Source of the DNA: Bradyrhizobium betae | Lineage (GTDB): Bacteria; Pseudomonadota; Alphaproteobacteria; Rhizobiales; Xanthobacteraceae | Direction: 5' to 3' | DNA: 64,000 nucleotides | Assembly (NCBI RefSeq): GCF_008932115.1 | Contig: NZ_CP044543.1 | Coordinates: forward strand, 3,540,501-3,604,500 | Shown: in pieces, positions 20,489 through 30,399 of the stretch | Numbering within the stretch: the stretch's first letter is position 1 | Layout of the letters: each line of letters begins with the position of its first letter | The notes under the pieces: model-generated | Seen by the model: the letters and a program-made list of their open reading frames with translations, nothing else | What the model was told of the DNA's origin: nothing | Database searches by the model: none | Translations under genes and position numbers: made by a program

Positions 20489-23116
20489 CTAGACTTTCAC
20501 GGGTTTCATCTTGCTGTCGCGTAATTTAATGGCCGCCTTCGATTTTAGATCAGCTTCATCCAGGCTCGCGATGAAAGCCGCCAGATGCTTCTCGCATTCA
20601 GTCGGTTCAGCCAAGGCTCCGCCTTTTCCCATCGGGCGATCATGACCAGTATAAGATGAAACCTCGGACATCCCATAATAGACCTGGCTGACAAGGTCAT
20701 CGTCTATGACGGCCGCGTTCAGGCGCAATGTTTGCACCTGCGGCTGAAAACGAGAAATGACCTGAGCGAATAATCGCTCCTCGATAAATTTCTCCCAGGT
20801 CTCCCTCAGCCGGTCATAGAAGAAGCGCAGCTGCACCTCGTAGTCGGGGCTTGCATCTGCGTGCATCTTCTTCAGCCGGGCTATTTGCTCAGTTAGCCAT
20901 TGGCGGCGGCCGGGCAAATGCTTGGCCAACCAGGGCTCCCCATCGGGATCGAGTGAGCCGAAGCCATTAGGGCCGCGCCGGATTCCCAGAACGCGGATCG
21001 GCGTACCGCTTTTCATCGCGTGGTATCGGGCTTCGGACAGGAAAACTAGATCGTGGGTGAAAACGATCACCTGGCGGTCTTTGGCTTCGGCTACCAGCCG
21101 TTCCGCCACTTTCTCCCGGCGTACGTGATCGAGTGACGACACCGGGTCGTCGATCACGATGGCATCTTTGCCGGGGTACATTTTCAGCTCTGCCATGAAT
21201 GCAGCGAGCGCCACGGCACGGTGTTCACCTTCACTCAGCACGGCGGAAGTATCCGCAGCAAGGGTTGCACCGTTCAGCTTGATGCTGTGTTTGATCACCG
21301 CCTTCGACGTTCGGTCGGAGAGGTTAATTGGGATTGACGTAATTCCCAATTTCTTCTGTTCATCGATTAGCGCCGCGGAAAGCGCCTCCGTAACATGGGT
21401 TTTAAGCAGCTTGCTGCCCTGATCCGAAATGTCCTTGGTCGCGCATGCCTTCAATGCCGTCTGCAACTTCGCGATCTGTTGATGAATGCCGATGCGGCGT
21501 TTCAGCTCGACCTGGTTCTCATGAAGAGTTTTCCGTCCCGACAGCTCGGCGTGCTCTTTGCGAAGCGCATCGGCGGCACCGGTATCGGCGCTTGCGAGTG
21601 CTTTGGCATCCTTGGCCGCCGCCGTCAGCGATACGATTTCTGCGCGGAACTGCGCGTCAGGATTCACCGGCAACGCTGCTGATGCGTCCTCATCGTTCAG
21701 AAGCGCATGGCGACGCTTGAGGAGCGCGTCCCTATAGGTCGCGCTATCATCGACGAGCTGTTTGACTCTGGCAGTCAGGTTGTCGCGCGCCTCCGCAGTC
21801 AGTTCAGTGATCGGAAGGGTAACAGGGCGTATGGCAAGGAGGGCGGCATCCCTTGCGACTTCGGCGGCTGCTGCCTTCGCATTCATCGCGCCCGTCACGA
21901 AATTTGCGAACCGCGCAAACCGGTCTTGGGCGTCTGCGTCAAGAGTTTGCTGGCAGAGGACACATTGGGCGTCTGGTTTTACGACGGGAAAGGTTTCGCC
22001 TGGAAAGGCGTTTTGCTCGGAATAGGATTTGGCTGCATCGAACATAACGCGCCACGGACCCTCGCCCACGCCCTTCAGGGGGTCTTTCGCAAAGGCGGCA
22101 GAGGCACTGGCAGTAGACTGTGCCCGAAGGTCTTGCGCGCTCTTCTTCAGGGCGAGGATTTCAACGGCTTTCGGATCTGCAAGGGCGGTCGAGGCCTTCG
22201 CGATGCCGTTTGCATAAGCCTCCAGCGCCACGGCAATGCGTTCCAGACGTTGGGCCTCAGCCATGGGGTCTTTCAGCATTCCGGCGAGATCGATCAGCCG
22301 CTTGAGGTCGGCATCGGCCCAGACCGTGGCGGTCGCCAGATCGGCTTCTTTCTTCTTGCCGAGCTCTGCGACGAATTTCTCCGATGCGGTGCCGGCGGGG
22401 ATCGGCGGCAGGACCCCAAGCAGCTGCTTGTCCAGCGCGTCGCTTTCTTCCTTCAGGCGAACGCGAAGCTTGTCGCATAGCTGGGCCAGTTTCTCGAAGC
22501 AGTCCAGATTATGCGGAATGATTTCAAGCCTGTTTTCGCCATCGACATGAATGCTAGCGCATTTGCTATCGAAAATGGCGAGCCTGCTGAGGACGTCTGC
22601 GGATGGTTTGCTGTCGTCCAGCCATTGCACCGGAGGTTGGGCTGTGGTGCCTTCATGCAAGGTAAAGCGTGCGCTCGCTGGAGACTTCGCTATGCCTGCC
22701 GAATAAACATCGGGAAGGATGCTCTCGTTATCACGGGCGCGTCCGGCTTTCTTGAGTATGCGGATGAACCCAGACTTTCCACTGCCGTTATCGCCATAAA
22801 TCAACGTCAGGCCATCGGGCGACAGCGAAAGCGCGGCGTCCTTGGAAAGGCGATTTACATTCGTGATCGCGTCCAGCGCTGCGAGCCGCAGATTTGTTGC
22901 CGAACTCGATCGAACAGGAAGATGCTTCTTGTCGAGGGGGTCGAGGACCAATGCGGATGTCACGACATTATGTGCAGCCTTGAGTAACTCAAGGCACTCG
23001 TCCTCATCGGCTTTCGCAAAGGGCTTGGTCAAGAGCCGGCGCAGGGCATCCTGACGCCAGCCCGGCTGGCCCTTAGCCCACGCGAGGATTTCTTCAGACG
23101 GTTGCAGTGTCGCCAT
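20489..23116 (-). CDS. AAA ATPase with zinc-hook-like CxxC, RloC/PrrC-like candidate nuclease
   Basis: 875 residues. Walker A GDNGSGKS at 108-115, a long coiled-coil middle with CVLC at 385-388 (zinc-hook-like), an ABC-type signature LSEGEHRAVALA and Walker B AIVIDDPVSSLDH. This is the layout of RloC/PrrC-type or Rad50-like ATPases. In the C-terminal 110 residues Arg771, Glu775 and His825 form R-x3-E...H, like the anticodon-nuclease triad of PrrC/RloC; whether it cuts tRNA is inference. It is third in a minus-strand run after the yhaO- and yhaN-like genes, 91 bp downstream of the latter. A likely defence or DNA-damage-response effector; a plain SMC-like repair ATPase is the alternative. Confidence 0.72.
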   Translation of the reverse strand: MATLQPSEEILAWAKGQPGWRQDALRRLLTKPFAKADEDECLELLKAAHNVVTSALVLDPLDKKHLPVRSSSATNLRLAALDAITNVNRLSKDAALSLSPDGLTLIYGDNGSGKSGFIRILKKAGRARDNESILPDVYSAGIAKSPASARFTLHEGTTAQPPVQWLDDSKPSADVLSRLAIFDSKCASIHVDGENRLEIIPHNLDCFEKLAQLCDKLRVRLKEESDALDKQLLGVLPPIPAGTASEKFVAELGKKKEADLATATVWADADLKRLIDLAGMLKDPMAEAQRLERIAVALEAYANGIAKASTALADPKAVEILALKKSAQDLRAQSTASASAAFAKDPLKGVGEGPWRVMFDAAKSYSEQNAFPGETFPVVKPDAQCVLCQQTLDADAQDRFARFANFVTGAMNAKAAAAEVARDAALLAIRPVTLPITELTAEARDNLTARVKQLVDDSATYRDALLKRRHALLNDEDASAALPVNPDAQFRAEIVSLTAAAKDAKALASADTGAADALRKEHAELSGRKTLHENQVELKRRIGIHQQIAKLQTALKACATKDISDQGSKLLKTHVTEALSAALIDEQKKLGITSIPINLSDRTSKAVIKHSIKLNGATLAADTSAVLSEGEHRAVALAAFMAELKMYPGKDAIVIDDPVSSLDHVRREKVAERLVAEAKDRQVIVFTHDLVFLSEARYHAMKSGTPIRVLGIRRGPNGFGSLDPDGEPWLAKHLPGRRQWLTEQIARLKKMHADASPDYEVQLRFFYDRLRETWEKFIEERLFAQVISRFQPQVQTLRLNAAVIDDDLVSQVYYGMSEVSSYTGHDRPMGKGGALAEPTECEKHLAAFIASLDEADLKSKAAIKLRDSKMKPVKV

Positions 23117-23207
23117 GGCCCAAAGAATCCTTCAACAACGAGTTGGTTTAAAATGACAGTGAAATTGACGTGAAAACTCACAATACTTGGCAAGAACTGT
23201 TGGAATT

Positions 23208-26200
23208 TCAGCCTGAAGCAACAGCGACCAGCGGCGCGTTCCGTTCGGCAGCAAAGTTCTGGCCGGGCAGCCTGATTGCAGAAACCTTGGCTCCAAGCGC
23301 CTTGTTGGCAATGTCAATCAGATGCTCATGATGCGTGAAGAAGAGAACCTGCGTTTTTCTGGCGAGTTCGCCAAGAACCCGGAAACCTGCAGCAGCGCGG
23401 TCATCGTCGAAATTGATGAAGAGATCGTCGGCGATAAAGGGTAGCGGTGGCGCGTGATCGAGATAGTCCTCAATGGCCGCCACGCGTAGCGCCAGATAGA
23501 GCTGGTCCGCGCTGCCGGTGCTCATTCCCGTTACTGACACGCTTTTCCCGTCATGACGCATACCTGCGAGACGCGCATTGTCATTCTGGTCGAATTCCAG
23601 TTGAAGGTCCGTAAAGGAATTGCCGGTCAGGATTGAGAAAAATTCACCGGCGCGCCGCAGAAGAGGGGCCTGTTTCTCACGGCGGTAGCGGTCGATAGCC
23701 CATTGAAGCAGGAGAGCTGAGGACCGAAGCCTGACATATTGCTCGGCGATTTCCTTCATTTCAGCCAGAGCGGATTGTCGGTCCGCAGCAGCACGGGCCG
23801 CGCCGTCGTTACCGCCGACGGCCTCGAATGCATGGCGTGCTGCAATCTCGGATTGCCGCGCCTCCATCAGTCGCTCGCGTAAGGATTGGAGCTCCTGCCC
23901 GATAGTTTCTTCGCGCGCAGCAAGCTGGTCCGGATTGGCAATCGCACATTCGTCTGTAAGCTCCGCGACAGAGAGTCCGTCACCATCACTGGCAATTGCC
24001 TCCGTGGCGGCATCAAGCTCCCGGCGCAAGCTCCGCATTTGATCGGAGCGGCCGATAGCTATGCGCAGGGCTTCAACAGTGCTCACTGCGGCGGCCTCCT
24101 GCAATTCATCGATAGTGCGGCGGGCACCGACCCGAGACTTATGGCACTCGTCGACTTTCTGTTGCTGCGCGCCTAATGCGGTCTCCTTGTCGGTGATAAG
24201 CTGGCGAACACGCGTAGCATCCTCTACACGACGTTCCAGTTCGAGAACGGCGTCGTCGGGGTCCATGTCCGACAATTGCGCGGCGATGGCTTGAACCAGA
24301 TCGCTCACATCCTGCTCATACGCCGTTATGTCGCGTTCGATTTTGTCGATGCGTTCCTGCCGCAACTCGGTGATCTTTGCCGCGACCTCGCGCATGTCGT
24401 CGAAGACATTGAGCTGGGTGACAAGGCTTTCCGCGGCGGATGCGGGGTTGAGTGCCAGCGCGATGAGTGCGGTTGCAGATTGGTCCTGCCATTCGGAGAA
24501 CCGGGTCTCCGCAGCCTGAAGGGATTTTCGCTTACGTTCCGTGTCGGCGTTGGCTTTCTTGATGGAGGCTTCAAGAGACCGCCTGTCTTCGGACTCTTTC
24601 TCGTGCCGTTTGTGTATGTCGGCAGCAAGCTCGATCAAGATGCGCAGCGGCTTGGAAGCATGTGTGCCCATTTCCATACCAAGGATGCCGAGTTCGTTGG
24701 ACAGATGCGCTTTGTAGCTTTTCTCTTCGGAGCGATGCGCTGAAGCCTGGCTCGCGGCTGCAACTCCCTTGTCAGCGGATTGAACGATCTGGATCCGTAT
24801 ATCGATCCAGGCAAGCATTTCATCTGGCGAGAGGGGAGACAGGCCCGCGTTGTTCCAAAGGCCCTGCCAAACGCCTTCGTGTTTTTCCTGCTCTGCGACA
24901 AGAGCATCATTCTCGGCGCGCAGTACGACCAGAAGTTCCTGCTGTTCCGCAACCTGACGGGAAATCTCAGCCAGACGGGCCGTAGCCTCTGCCTTTTCGT
25001 AACGTCTGTCGGCGGCCTCATCGACTTGTTTGATAGCCCCTTCGTAGGCGTTCGATAGCGTGTCCCCGTGTTGATATCCATGAATTTCGGCGTCCGTAAT
25101 CGGGGCCTGCTCCACATATTTTCGGCGGATGATCGACCAGCCAAGGTCGCGGCGTTCGCGCAATTTCTCGAACTCCTCCGGCGGTACTGCATGCTCGCTC
25201 GTGGCAATGCGTGTATAGGCCTTATTATGCCGGGCAAGCTCTTGTTCCGCGGAACGGACGCGTTCGTCGCAGGATTGCTTGCGGCGTTCAAAATCGCGGA
25301 GAGTATCGCGGTGAGACTGGACAGCATCCTTATGGGGCACCGTCATAATTAGAAGTCCGTCCACCGTTTCTGCCAACGGACGCAGGGTTTTCAGGAGCCG
25401 TTCGCACGCGGCATCCGCATCTTTTGCTTCGCGGTCGGCAGCGGCAATTCTGCCGCTAATGTCTCCCGCTTCGCGGCACGCCTTTATAGCAGCGCCCAGG
25501 GTAGAAATATCGACCGACACATCGGCTTCGTCCAACTCGCGCGTGAGGTCAGACGCTTTATCCTCAGCTTCTGCGATAGCCGTTTTGGCACCCTCAACCG
25601 CGGAATTCAGTTCACCCCGCAAATTCAACAACGAGCGTGCGCTTGTCAGCTTGGGCCGGGTTGGAATACGGCGCATGATTGCGGCGCTGTCGTCTACGTC
25701 CCATTCGAGCTCAGACGCAAGCCGCGCCAAATGGGCCTCCGCGATTGTCAATTCAGTGCGGCGTTTGGGCAGGTCGGTCCTGCCGAGGCGTATTTGAATG
25801 CGACGTTCGTGCAGCCGGGCGATGTCGTCCGCCCGCATCAATAGCGGTTCTTCGTAAGAAAGCGCCGACCTTTCCTTCTGCAGCTTCTCGATTTCTTCCG
25901 TCAGTGTTTCGATGCGCGTGTTAGCGGTTCCGTCATCTTTGATCGCTTCGTCCAGCGCAGCGGCCGCCCCTTCGGGCAGAAGAAGCGCGGTTCCCAAAGC
26001 TTCGATGTCGGCGGCAAGCTGGGCGCGTTTGCGAACATCACGAAACACACGGCGAACGCGGTTGAGTTTACGTAGCTCCGCCGATTTGCCCTCGATGGCT
26101 GTCTCGACGCCGCTGTAAGCCGAATTCGCGTCTTCGAGCGCGGTTTTCAGCTCCTGCCACTTGGCCGCCGTTACGGTATGTTCTCGTAGAGCAGCATCCG

Positions 26201-26780
26201 CGGCCTTCAGCTTGTCGTCCGTCTGATAGTATTTTCTGTGCGCGGCACGGCGGCTTGCCCATAGCGTATCGGCCTCTTCATCAATCGCCTTTCGGCGATC
26301 CCGCAAACCGACAATGCCGGCACCAGCCGAGAACAGCATCTGTCCGACATCGTCCTGGGCTTGAAGAATTTCCTGTCCGCCGCTTTTCAGGCGTTCATGA
26401 TCAAGACAGAACATTCGCGTGAAAAAGGCTTTATCGGCCCCCGCGAGCATACCTGCGAGTGCGGCATCACCCGCAGGGAGAGGTGTGCCGCTCTTGTCGA
26501 GAAGCGTGTCGCGATTTCCTTTGCGGCGCCGCACTTCCAATGTTTCTGCACCACTTTCCAGCAACGCGCCCACGCGCATGGAATTATAGTCGTGGAGAAA
26601 ATTACGGGGCGAATTGTGCGGTATGCCGAAAAACAGATCTTCGATAGCCGAGAGAGCCGTGGATTTTCCGGCCTCGTTCGGGCCGTAGATAACGTGAAGA
26701 TCCGGCTGGGCAGCAGGCAGTTGAAAGTCGGTATCGGTAAAATGGCCATATCGGAGCAAGTCGAGGCGGCGGATGCGCAT
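23208..26780 (-). CDS. YhaN-like SMC/Rad50-type ATPase
   Basis: 1190 residues. Walker A IYGPNEAGKST at about 31-41 and the start MRIRRLDLLRYGHFTDTDF are typical of the YhaN family. About 900 residues of heptad-rich coiled coil follow, then the C-terminal ATPase half with STGSADQLYLALR (signature) and FIADDLFINFDDDR (Walker B). YhaN pairs with the nuclease YhaO in the manner of Rad50-Mre11 or SbcC-SbcD. The gene starts 2 bp after the yhaO-like stop, so the two are translated together. Role: probably ATP-gated DNA end processing, either repair or phage defence given the island. Confidence 0.85.
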   Translation of the reverse strand: MRIRRLDLLRYGHFTDTDFQLPAAQPDLHVIYGPNEAGKSTALSAIEDLFFGIPHNSPRNFLHDYNSMRVGALLESGAETLEVRRRKGNRDTLLDKSGTPLPAGDAALAGMLAGADKAFFTRMFCLDHERLKSGGQEILQAQDDVGQMLFSAGAGIVGLRDRRKAIDEEADTLWASRRAAHRKYYQTDDKLKAADAALREHTVTAAKWQELKTALEDANSAYSGVETAIEGKSAELRKLNRVRRVFRDVRKRAQLAADIEALGTALLLPEGAAAALDEAIKDDGTANTRIETLTEEIEKLQKERSALSYEEPLLMRADDIARLHERRIQIRLGRTDLPKRRTELTIAEAHLARLASELEWDVDDSAAIMRRIPTRPKLTSARSLLNLRGELNSAVEGAKTAIAEAEDKASDLTRELDEADVSVDISTLGAAIKACREAGDISGRIAAADREAKDADAACERLLKTLRPLAETVDGLLIMTVPHKDAVQSHRDTLRDFERRKQSCDERVRSAEQELARHNKAYTRIATSEHAVPPEEFEKLRERRDLGWSIIRRKYVEQAPITDAEIHGYQHGDTLSNAYEGAIKQVDEAADRRYEKAEATARLAEISRQVAEQQELLVVLRAENDALVAEQEKHEGVWQGLWNNAGLSPLSPDEMLAWIDIRIQIVQSADKGVAAASQASAHRSEEKSYKAHLSNELGILGMEMGTHASKPLRILIELAADIHKRHEKESEDRRSLEASIKKANADTERKRKSLQAAETRFSEWQDQSATALIALALNPASAAESLVTQLNVFDDMREVAAKITELRQERIDKIERDITAYEQDVSDLVQAIAAQLSDMDPDDAVLELERRVEDATRVRQLITDKETALGAQQQKVDECHKSRVGARRTIDELQEAAAVSTVEALRIAIGRSDQMRSLRRELDAATEAIASDGDGLSVAELTDECAIANPDQLAAREETIGQELQSLRERLMEARQSEIAARHAFEAVGGNDGAARAAADRQSALAEMKEIAEQYVRLRSSALLLQWAIDRYRREKQAPLLRRAGEFFSILTGNSFTDLQLEFDQNDNARLAGMRHDGKSVSVTGMSTGSADQLYLALRVAAIEDYLDHAPPLPFIADDLFINFDDDRAAAGFRVLGELARKTQVLFFTHHEHLIDIANKALGAKVSAIRLPGQNFAAERNAPLVAVASG

Positions 26781-26782
26781 GG

Positions 26783-28054
26783 TTACATCCCTTCCGCTGC
26801 AAGGCGGGTTGTAAGGTCGTTGCCGATGCGGTCCATGAGACTCTTGTAATTGCCGTCCGAAACGTCTTTGAGCGCACCATCTTCAAGCTCAACGCGAAGC
26901 TCATGAGGCAGCTTCCTGACCAGTTCGCCGATCGCGGTTTCCATTTGCTCGACCAACTGGGAATCGGCTGACGCTTGTTCGATGATCCTTTGCAGATCGC
27001 CCAGCGCATCGGCGCGCAAAGCTCCTGCGGAATTGCCGACGGGTTCGGTCTTGATCACGATGCGCTCGATCCAGGCGGCTTCCTCGCCAAGCGATAGAGC
27101 CGAGGACCGTGCTTCGGCGGTAATCCGCTCGACCGATGACAATAACGGACCGTGAAGCTCTGTCTTTCCGGTCAACTCAATGCGGCATGCTAGCAAGCGT
27201 CCTTCGGCATCGTTCTCCACGGCGTGTACGATAACCGCGCGGATGCGATCGACGAGATCCGAGGCATGATGGCTGCCTTCTGCGGAAACGCGAATAAGCG
27301 CCCAGCGCACAACATCCGCATGGATCGACGCGATGTCTTCGATCTGGCCATCCCGCACGGACACGAGCGACGCGCCTTTCGGCCCGGTTTCACGAATATG
27401 CCGTCCCTGAAGATTGCCGCAAAAGACGACGTATGGCTCGCGATGAAGGATGGCGGCTTGGTGGACATGCGCGAGTGCCCAGTAGTCGTATCCCTTGTTG
27501 ACGAGTTCATCCATGCTGCACGGCGCGTAGTTCAAATGACCGCTCATGCCACCGAGGCCAGTATGCAATAGCCCAATGTTGAACAGACCGGGCAACGGCT
27601 GCGGGTAGGCCGGCACAAGGTTGTCGCTTACGTCCCTTTGTTTGAAGCTCTGGCCGTGAAGCGCAACGCCAAGATCGTCGATCGTGAATGTCTGAGCTTT
27701 GCGTGACGAAAACACCTTCACGTTTTCAGGTAGGGTGAGGCGGCGTGTGATCTGGCTTTCGGCATCATGGTTGCCGTAAATCAGGTAAACTGGGATCTGC
27801 GCAGCCGCGAGACGGCCCATCTGCCTGACAAAATACAGTCCAGTCTGATAATCGCGCCAGTCGCCATCGTAGAGATCGCCCGCGATGATGACGAAGGAAA
27901 CCTCTTCCTTGAGGGCCGCATCCACCAAATTTGCTAGTGCCTGGCGTGTCGCCGTGCGAATAAGTTCCGCTGCCGGTCCTTCCTGCCCGGCCAGACCCTT
28001 GAGTGGGCTGTCAAGGTGAATATCCCCGGTGTGCAGGAAACGAAAACTAGGCAA
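26783..28054 (-). CDS. YhaO-like metallophosphoesterase (SbcD/Mre11-type nuclease)
   Basis: 423 residues from the proposed TTG start at 28054, giving MPSFRFLHTGDIHLDSPL; GGGGAGAG lies about 5 bases upstream. The longer reading from 28150 adds 32 residues that look non-homologous. Calcineurin-type metal motifs are all present: HTGDIHLD, IAGDLYDGD, YGNHDAE, LLHTGLGG and ALAHVHQ. The family cleaves DNA ends together with its coiled-coil ATPase partner, encoded next. It is the first gene of the three-gene minus-strand module; the 30-bp stem-loop element lies upstream at 28465. Confidence 0.85.
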   Translation of the reverse strand: MPSFRFLHTGDIHLDSPLKGLAGQEGPAAELIRTATRQALANLVDAALKEEVSFVIIAGDLYDGDWRDYQTGLYFVRQMGRLAAAQIPVYLIYGNHDAESQITRRLTLPENVKVFSSRKAQTFTIDDLGVALHGQSFKQRDVSDNLVPAYPQPLPGLFNIGLLHTGLGGMSGHLNYAPCSMDELVNKGYDYWALAHVHQAAILHREPYVVFCGNLQGRHIRETGPKGASLVSVRDGQIEDIASIHADVVRWALIRVSAEGSHHASDLVDRIRAVIVHAVENDAEGRLLACRIELTGKTELHGPLLSSVERITAEARSSALSLGEEAAWIERIVIKTEPVGNSAGALRADALGDLQRIIEQASADSQLVEQMETAIGELVRKLPHELRVELEDGALKDVSDGNYKSLMDRIGNDLTTRLAAEGM

Positions 28055-28464
28055 TACTCTCTCCCCAAAGATAGCGTCGTATTTTGATTTGCCGCCTGAC
28101 AGCAGTCCGGCTGGTGACGTGTCCGCCAATGTGTAGCGAACATACGACACAACCTAGCATAAATATGAACGGAAAGGGAACGTGTCGGGGTGTTAAAGTT
28201 GAATCCCCCAGGAAATTTTCGCGTTCATTTGCGAGAAACGCTCAACGAGGTTCGACAACGGCTTTTTGGACTGGCGACCGTGGGTCGTCGACGAAGCAGC
28301 GAGTCTGGGACTTCGACAATGAGAGGCGGGATCGCTCCGACCAAAGTTCGCTTTGACCGGGTTTGATTGTTTATGGCGGGGATCGATCATCGGCGGCAGG
28401 TCGAAGTCGTCACAACTGGTAAGCTTTGGCACCAGTCCGACTGATAGTCGCCAATTGCGTGGAC

Positions 28465-28494
28465 TGATAAGGAAACTAACAAAAGCTTATCAGT
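28465..28494. repeat. Stem-loop element, right copy flanking the yhaON-ATPase module
   Basis: TGATAAGG, ten variable bases, AAGCTTATCAGT, as at 20350-20379; here the symmetry extends to 10-bp arms (GACTGATAAG, CTTATCAGTC). It ends 7 bases before the first dif-like repeat. The 28055-28570 gap contains only this element and that repeat. Confidence 0.6.
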
Positions 28495-28501
28495 CTGGAC
28501 C

Positions 28502-28529
28502 ATGTTCCATAACATTCGATGTGCGAATC
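28502..28529 (+). repeat. Dif-like repeat, copy 1
   Basis: Left arm ATGTTCCATAA, spacer CATTCG, right arm ATGTGCGAATC (11-6-11). It shares CATAA and GCGAA at the same offsets with three of the other four copies. It is the most divergent in the sequence left of the core. It lies between the yhaON-ATPase module and the recombinase genes. Confidence 0.6.
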
Positions 28530-28570
28530 CGCGCCCGCCCTTGTTTCGATTTAGAGGGTCTCAGCGGCGT

Positions 28571-29023
28571 CTAGCGCTTCCGGGCGGATGAGGTGATCAG
28601 AGCTTTCTGCGCGTCCCATTCGGCGGGGATAGATTTCAATAGCTGCGCGAGCTCAAGCCCGTCAGGCTGAAGTCCATTCAAGATGGCTTCGGTGATGGTG
28701 GGGGAGAGTAGGGTGAGGCGAAGCACCCGGCAGAGATAGGACTCGTTGATCTTCTCCGCTTTGGCCAGCTCTCGCACCGAACGAAACAGGTTCGATTCCA
28801 GCATATGACGCCAGCGATGGGCCCGCACCACGGCCTTGATTAAGGTGTTGTCCGCTTGCGGCTTCGGTGGCGACCAAGCCTGCGCATTCGCAGGCGTGAC
28901 GACGCGTTTGCGTCCGCCCTGCCGGCGGAATGAGATCGGGATGCTCAGGACCATCGTTCGGCCGTCGCGGCTCAGCTTTGGTCGGCCAACAGGTCCAAGG
29001 GTGAGGGTCGTCGTTCGGTTCAT
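28571..29023 (-). CDS. Small recombinase-associated protein
   Basis: 150 residues, basic, with a helix-turn-helix-like C-terminal half (LAKAEKINESYLCRVLRLTL). Genes of this type usually follow a large serine recombinase in alphaproteobacterial islands; a role as directionality or accessory factor is inferred from that placement only. Its ATG overlaps the recombinase TGA by 4 bases (29020-29023), so translation is coupled. It is third in the order DUF2924, recombinase, this gene. Confidence 0.75.
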   Translation of the reverse strand: MNRTTTLTLGPVGRPKLSRDGRTMVLSIPISFRRQGGRKRVVTPANAQAWSPPKPQADNTLIKAVVRAHRWRHMLESNLFRSVRELAKAEKINESYLCRVLRLTLLSPTITEAILNGLQPDGLELAQLLKSIPAEWDAQKALITSSARKR

Positions 29024-30399
29024 TCGGCGGCCTGCTGAAAGGGCGGCGGTTTCAATTCCGAGGAGAGCGAGGTCAGGCCCTGGACCTTCAAGGTGATATC
29101 AATCCGGTCCGCATACATGTCGATGCGCTCGACGAGCAGCTCGACAATGCGCGCCTGTTCTGCCGGAAACAGCTCGTCCCAGAGCTCGTCAAAGCCAAGC
29201 AGCGCGCTCCGCACATCGCCTTCGGTGACACCAGGATTTTGTTTGCGCAGAGCGCGCCAGGTCTGAACGATGACTTCCGGGGTCTGCAGCAGTTGGCGGA
29301 CCTGATCGATGATGATGCGCTCGATCTCGGCGGCTGGCACCAGCTTGACAGGGCAATCTGACCGACCCTGCTTCATCGCGGTCTGGCTGATGTAATAGCG
29401 ATAAAGACGACCGGACTTCCGGGTGTGGGTTGGCGACATCGCCGCGCCATCGGGTCCGAACAACAGCCCCCTCAGCAGGGCAGGGGTTTGTGCCCGGCTA
29501 TTGTTGGCGCGCTTGCGTGGACTCTGCTTGAGAATGGCGTGGACCTGATTCCAGAGTTTCTGATCGATGATCGCTTCGTGCTCGCCGGGATATGAGGTGC
29601 CCTTATGAACAGCCTCTCCGAGATACACCCTGTTGTGGAGGATCTTATAGAGCACCCCCTTATCCAGGAGGTGTCCGTATCGCGTTCGTTCGTTTGCCGC
29701 GACAAGCTCTCGCGCCAGGAGGGTCGCAGACTTCAGCTGCACGAATCGCTGAAAGATGGACCGAACCCGCTCCGCATCGGTCTCGTGAATGAGCAATTTG
29801 CGATCGCGGACTTCGTAGCCCAGCGGGGTCCAACCACCCATCCATTTGCCGCGCTTGCGAGAGGCTGCGACCTTGTCACGAATGCGCTCTCCGATCAGCT
29901 CGCGCTCGAACTGGGCAAAGGTCACCAGGATGTTCAGCGCCATGCGGCCCATGGCATCCTTGGTGTTAAACGATTGGGTGACTGAGACAAACGTCACCCC
30001 ATTGCGTTCGAACATCTCGACAAGATTGAGAAAGTCGAGCATTGAGCGCGAAAGTCGATCGATCTTGTAGACGACAATGACGTCTATCTTGCCGGTCTGG
30101 ACAGCCGCGATAAGTCGTTTCAACGCCGGTCTTTCCAGCGTGCCTCCCGAGAAGCCGCCATCATCGTAGCGATCCGGGACTGGTGTCCAACCCTCAGCTC
30201 GCTGGCTCGTGATGTATGCCTCGCAGGATTCTCGCTGCGCATCGAGCGAATTGAAGTCCATGTCGAGACCTTCCTCGCTCGACTTGCGGGTATAGACCGC
30301 ACAGCGGACCTTCCGGACGGAAGCGGGGCTTGGGCCTGCCCTCTCGAAGGCGTTAGCGAACGGACTGGCTCGCCTCTTTGCCGGTTGGCGGGAAGTCAT
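29020..30399 (-). CDS. Large serine recombinase (resolvase/invertase family)
   Basis: 459 residues. The N-terminal resolvase domain has the family's catalytic Ser in the VYTRKSSEEGLDMDFNSLDA segment, DDGGFSGGTLERPAL, and the VVYKIDRLSRS and AQFERELIGERIRDK motifs of the large serine recombinases. A recombinase domain and a zinc-ribbon-like DNA-binding region follow (PTHTRKSGRLYRYY). Such enzymes integrate and excise islands through short att sites without accessory DNA. ATG 30399 (MTSRQPAKR) overlaps the end of the DUF2924 gene by 4 bases. It is the only integrase-type gene seen in the island, so it is the best candidate mover of at least this part. Confidence 0.92.
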   Translation of the reverse strand: MTSRQPAKRRASPFANAFERAGPSPASVRKVRCAVYTRKSSEEGLDMDFNSLDAQRESCEAYITSQRAEGWTPVPDRYDDGGFSGGTLERPALKRLIAAVQTGKIDVIVVYKIDRLSRSMLDFLNLVEMFERNGVTFVSVTQSFNTKDAMGRMALNILVTFAQFERELIGERIRDKVAASRKRGKWMGGWTPLGYEVRDRKLLIHETDAERVRSIFQRFVQLKSATLLARELVAANERTRYGHLLDKGVLYKILHNRVYLGEAVHKGTSYPGEHEAIIDQKLWNQVHAILKQSPRKRANNSRAQTPALLRGLLFGPDGAAMSPTHTRKSGRLYRYYISQTAMKQGRSDCPVKLVPAAEIERIIIDQVRQLLQTPEVIVQTWRALRKQNPGVTEGDVRSALLGFDELWDELFPAEQARIVELLVERIDMYADRIDITLKVQGLTSLSSELKPPPFQQAAE

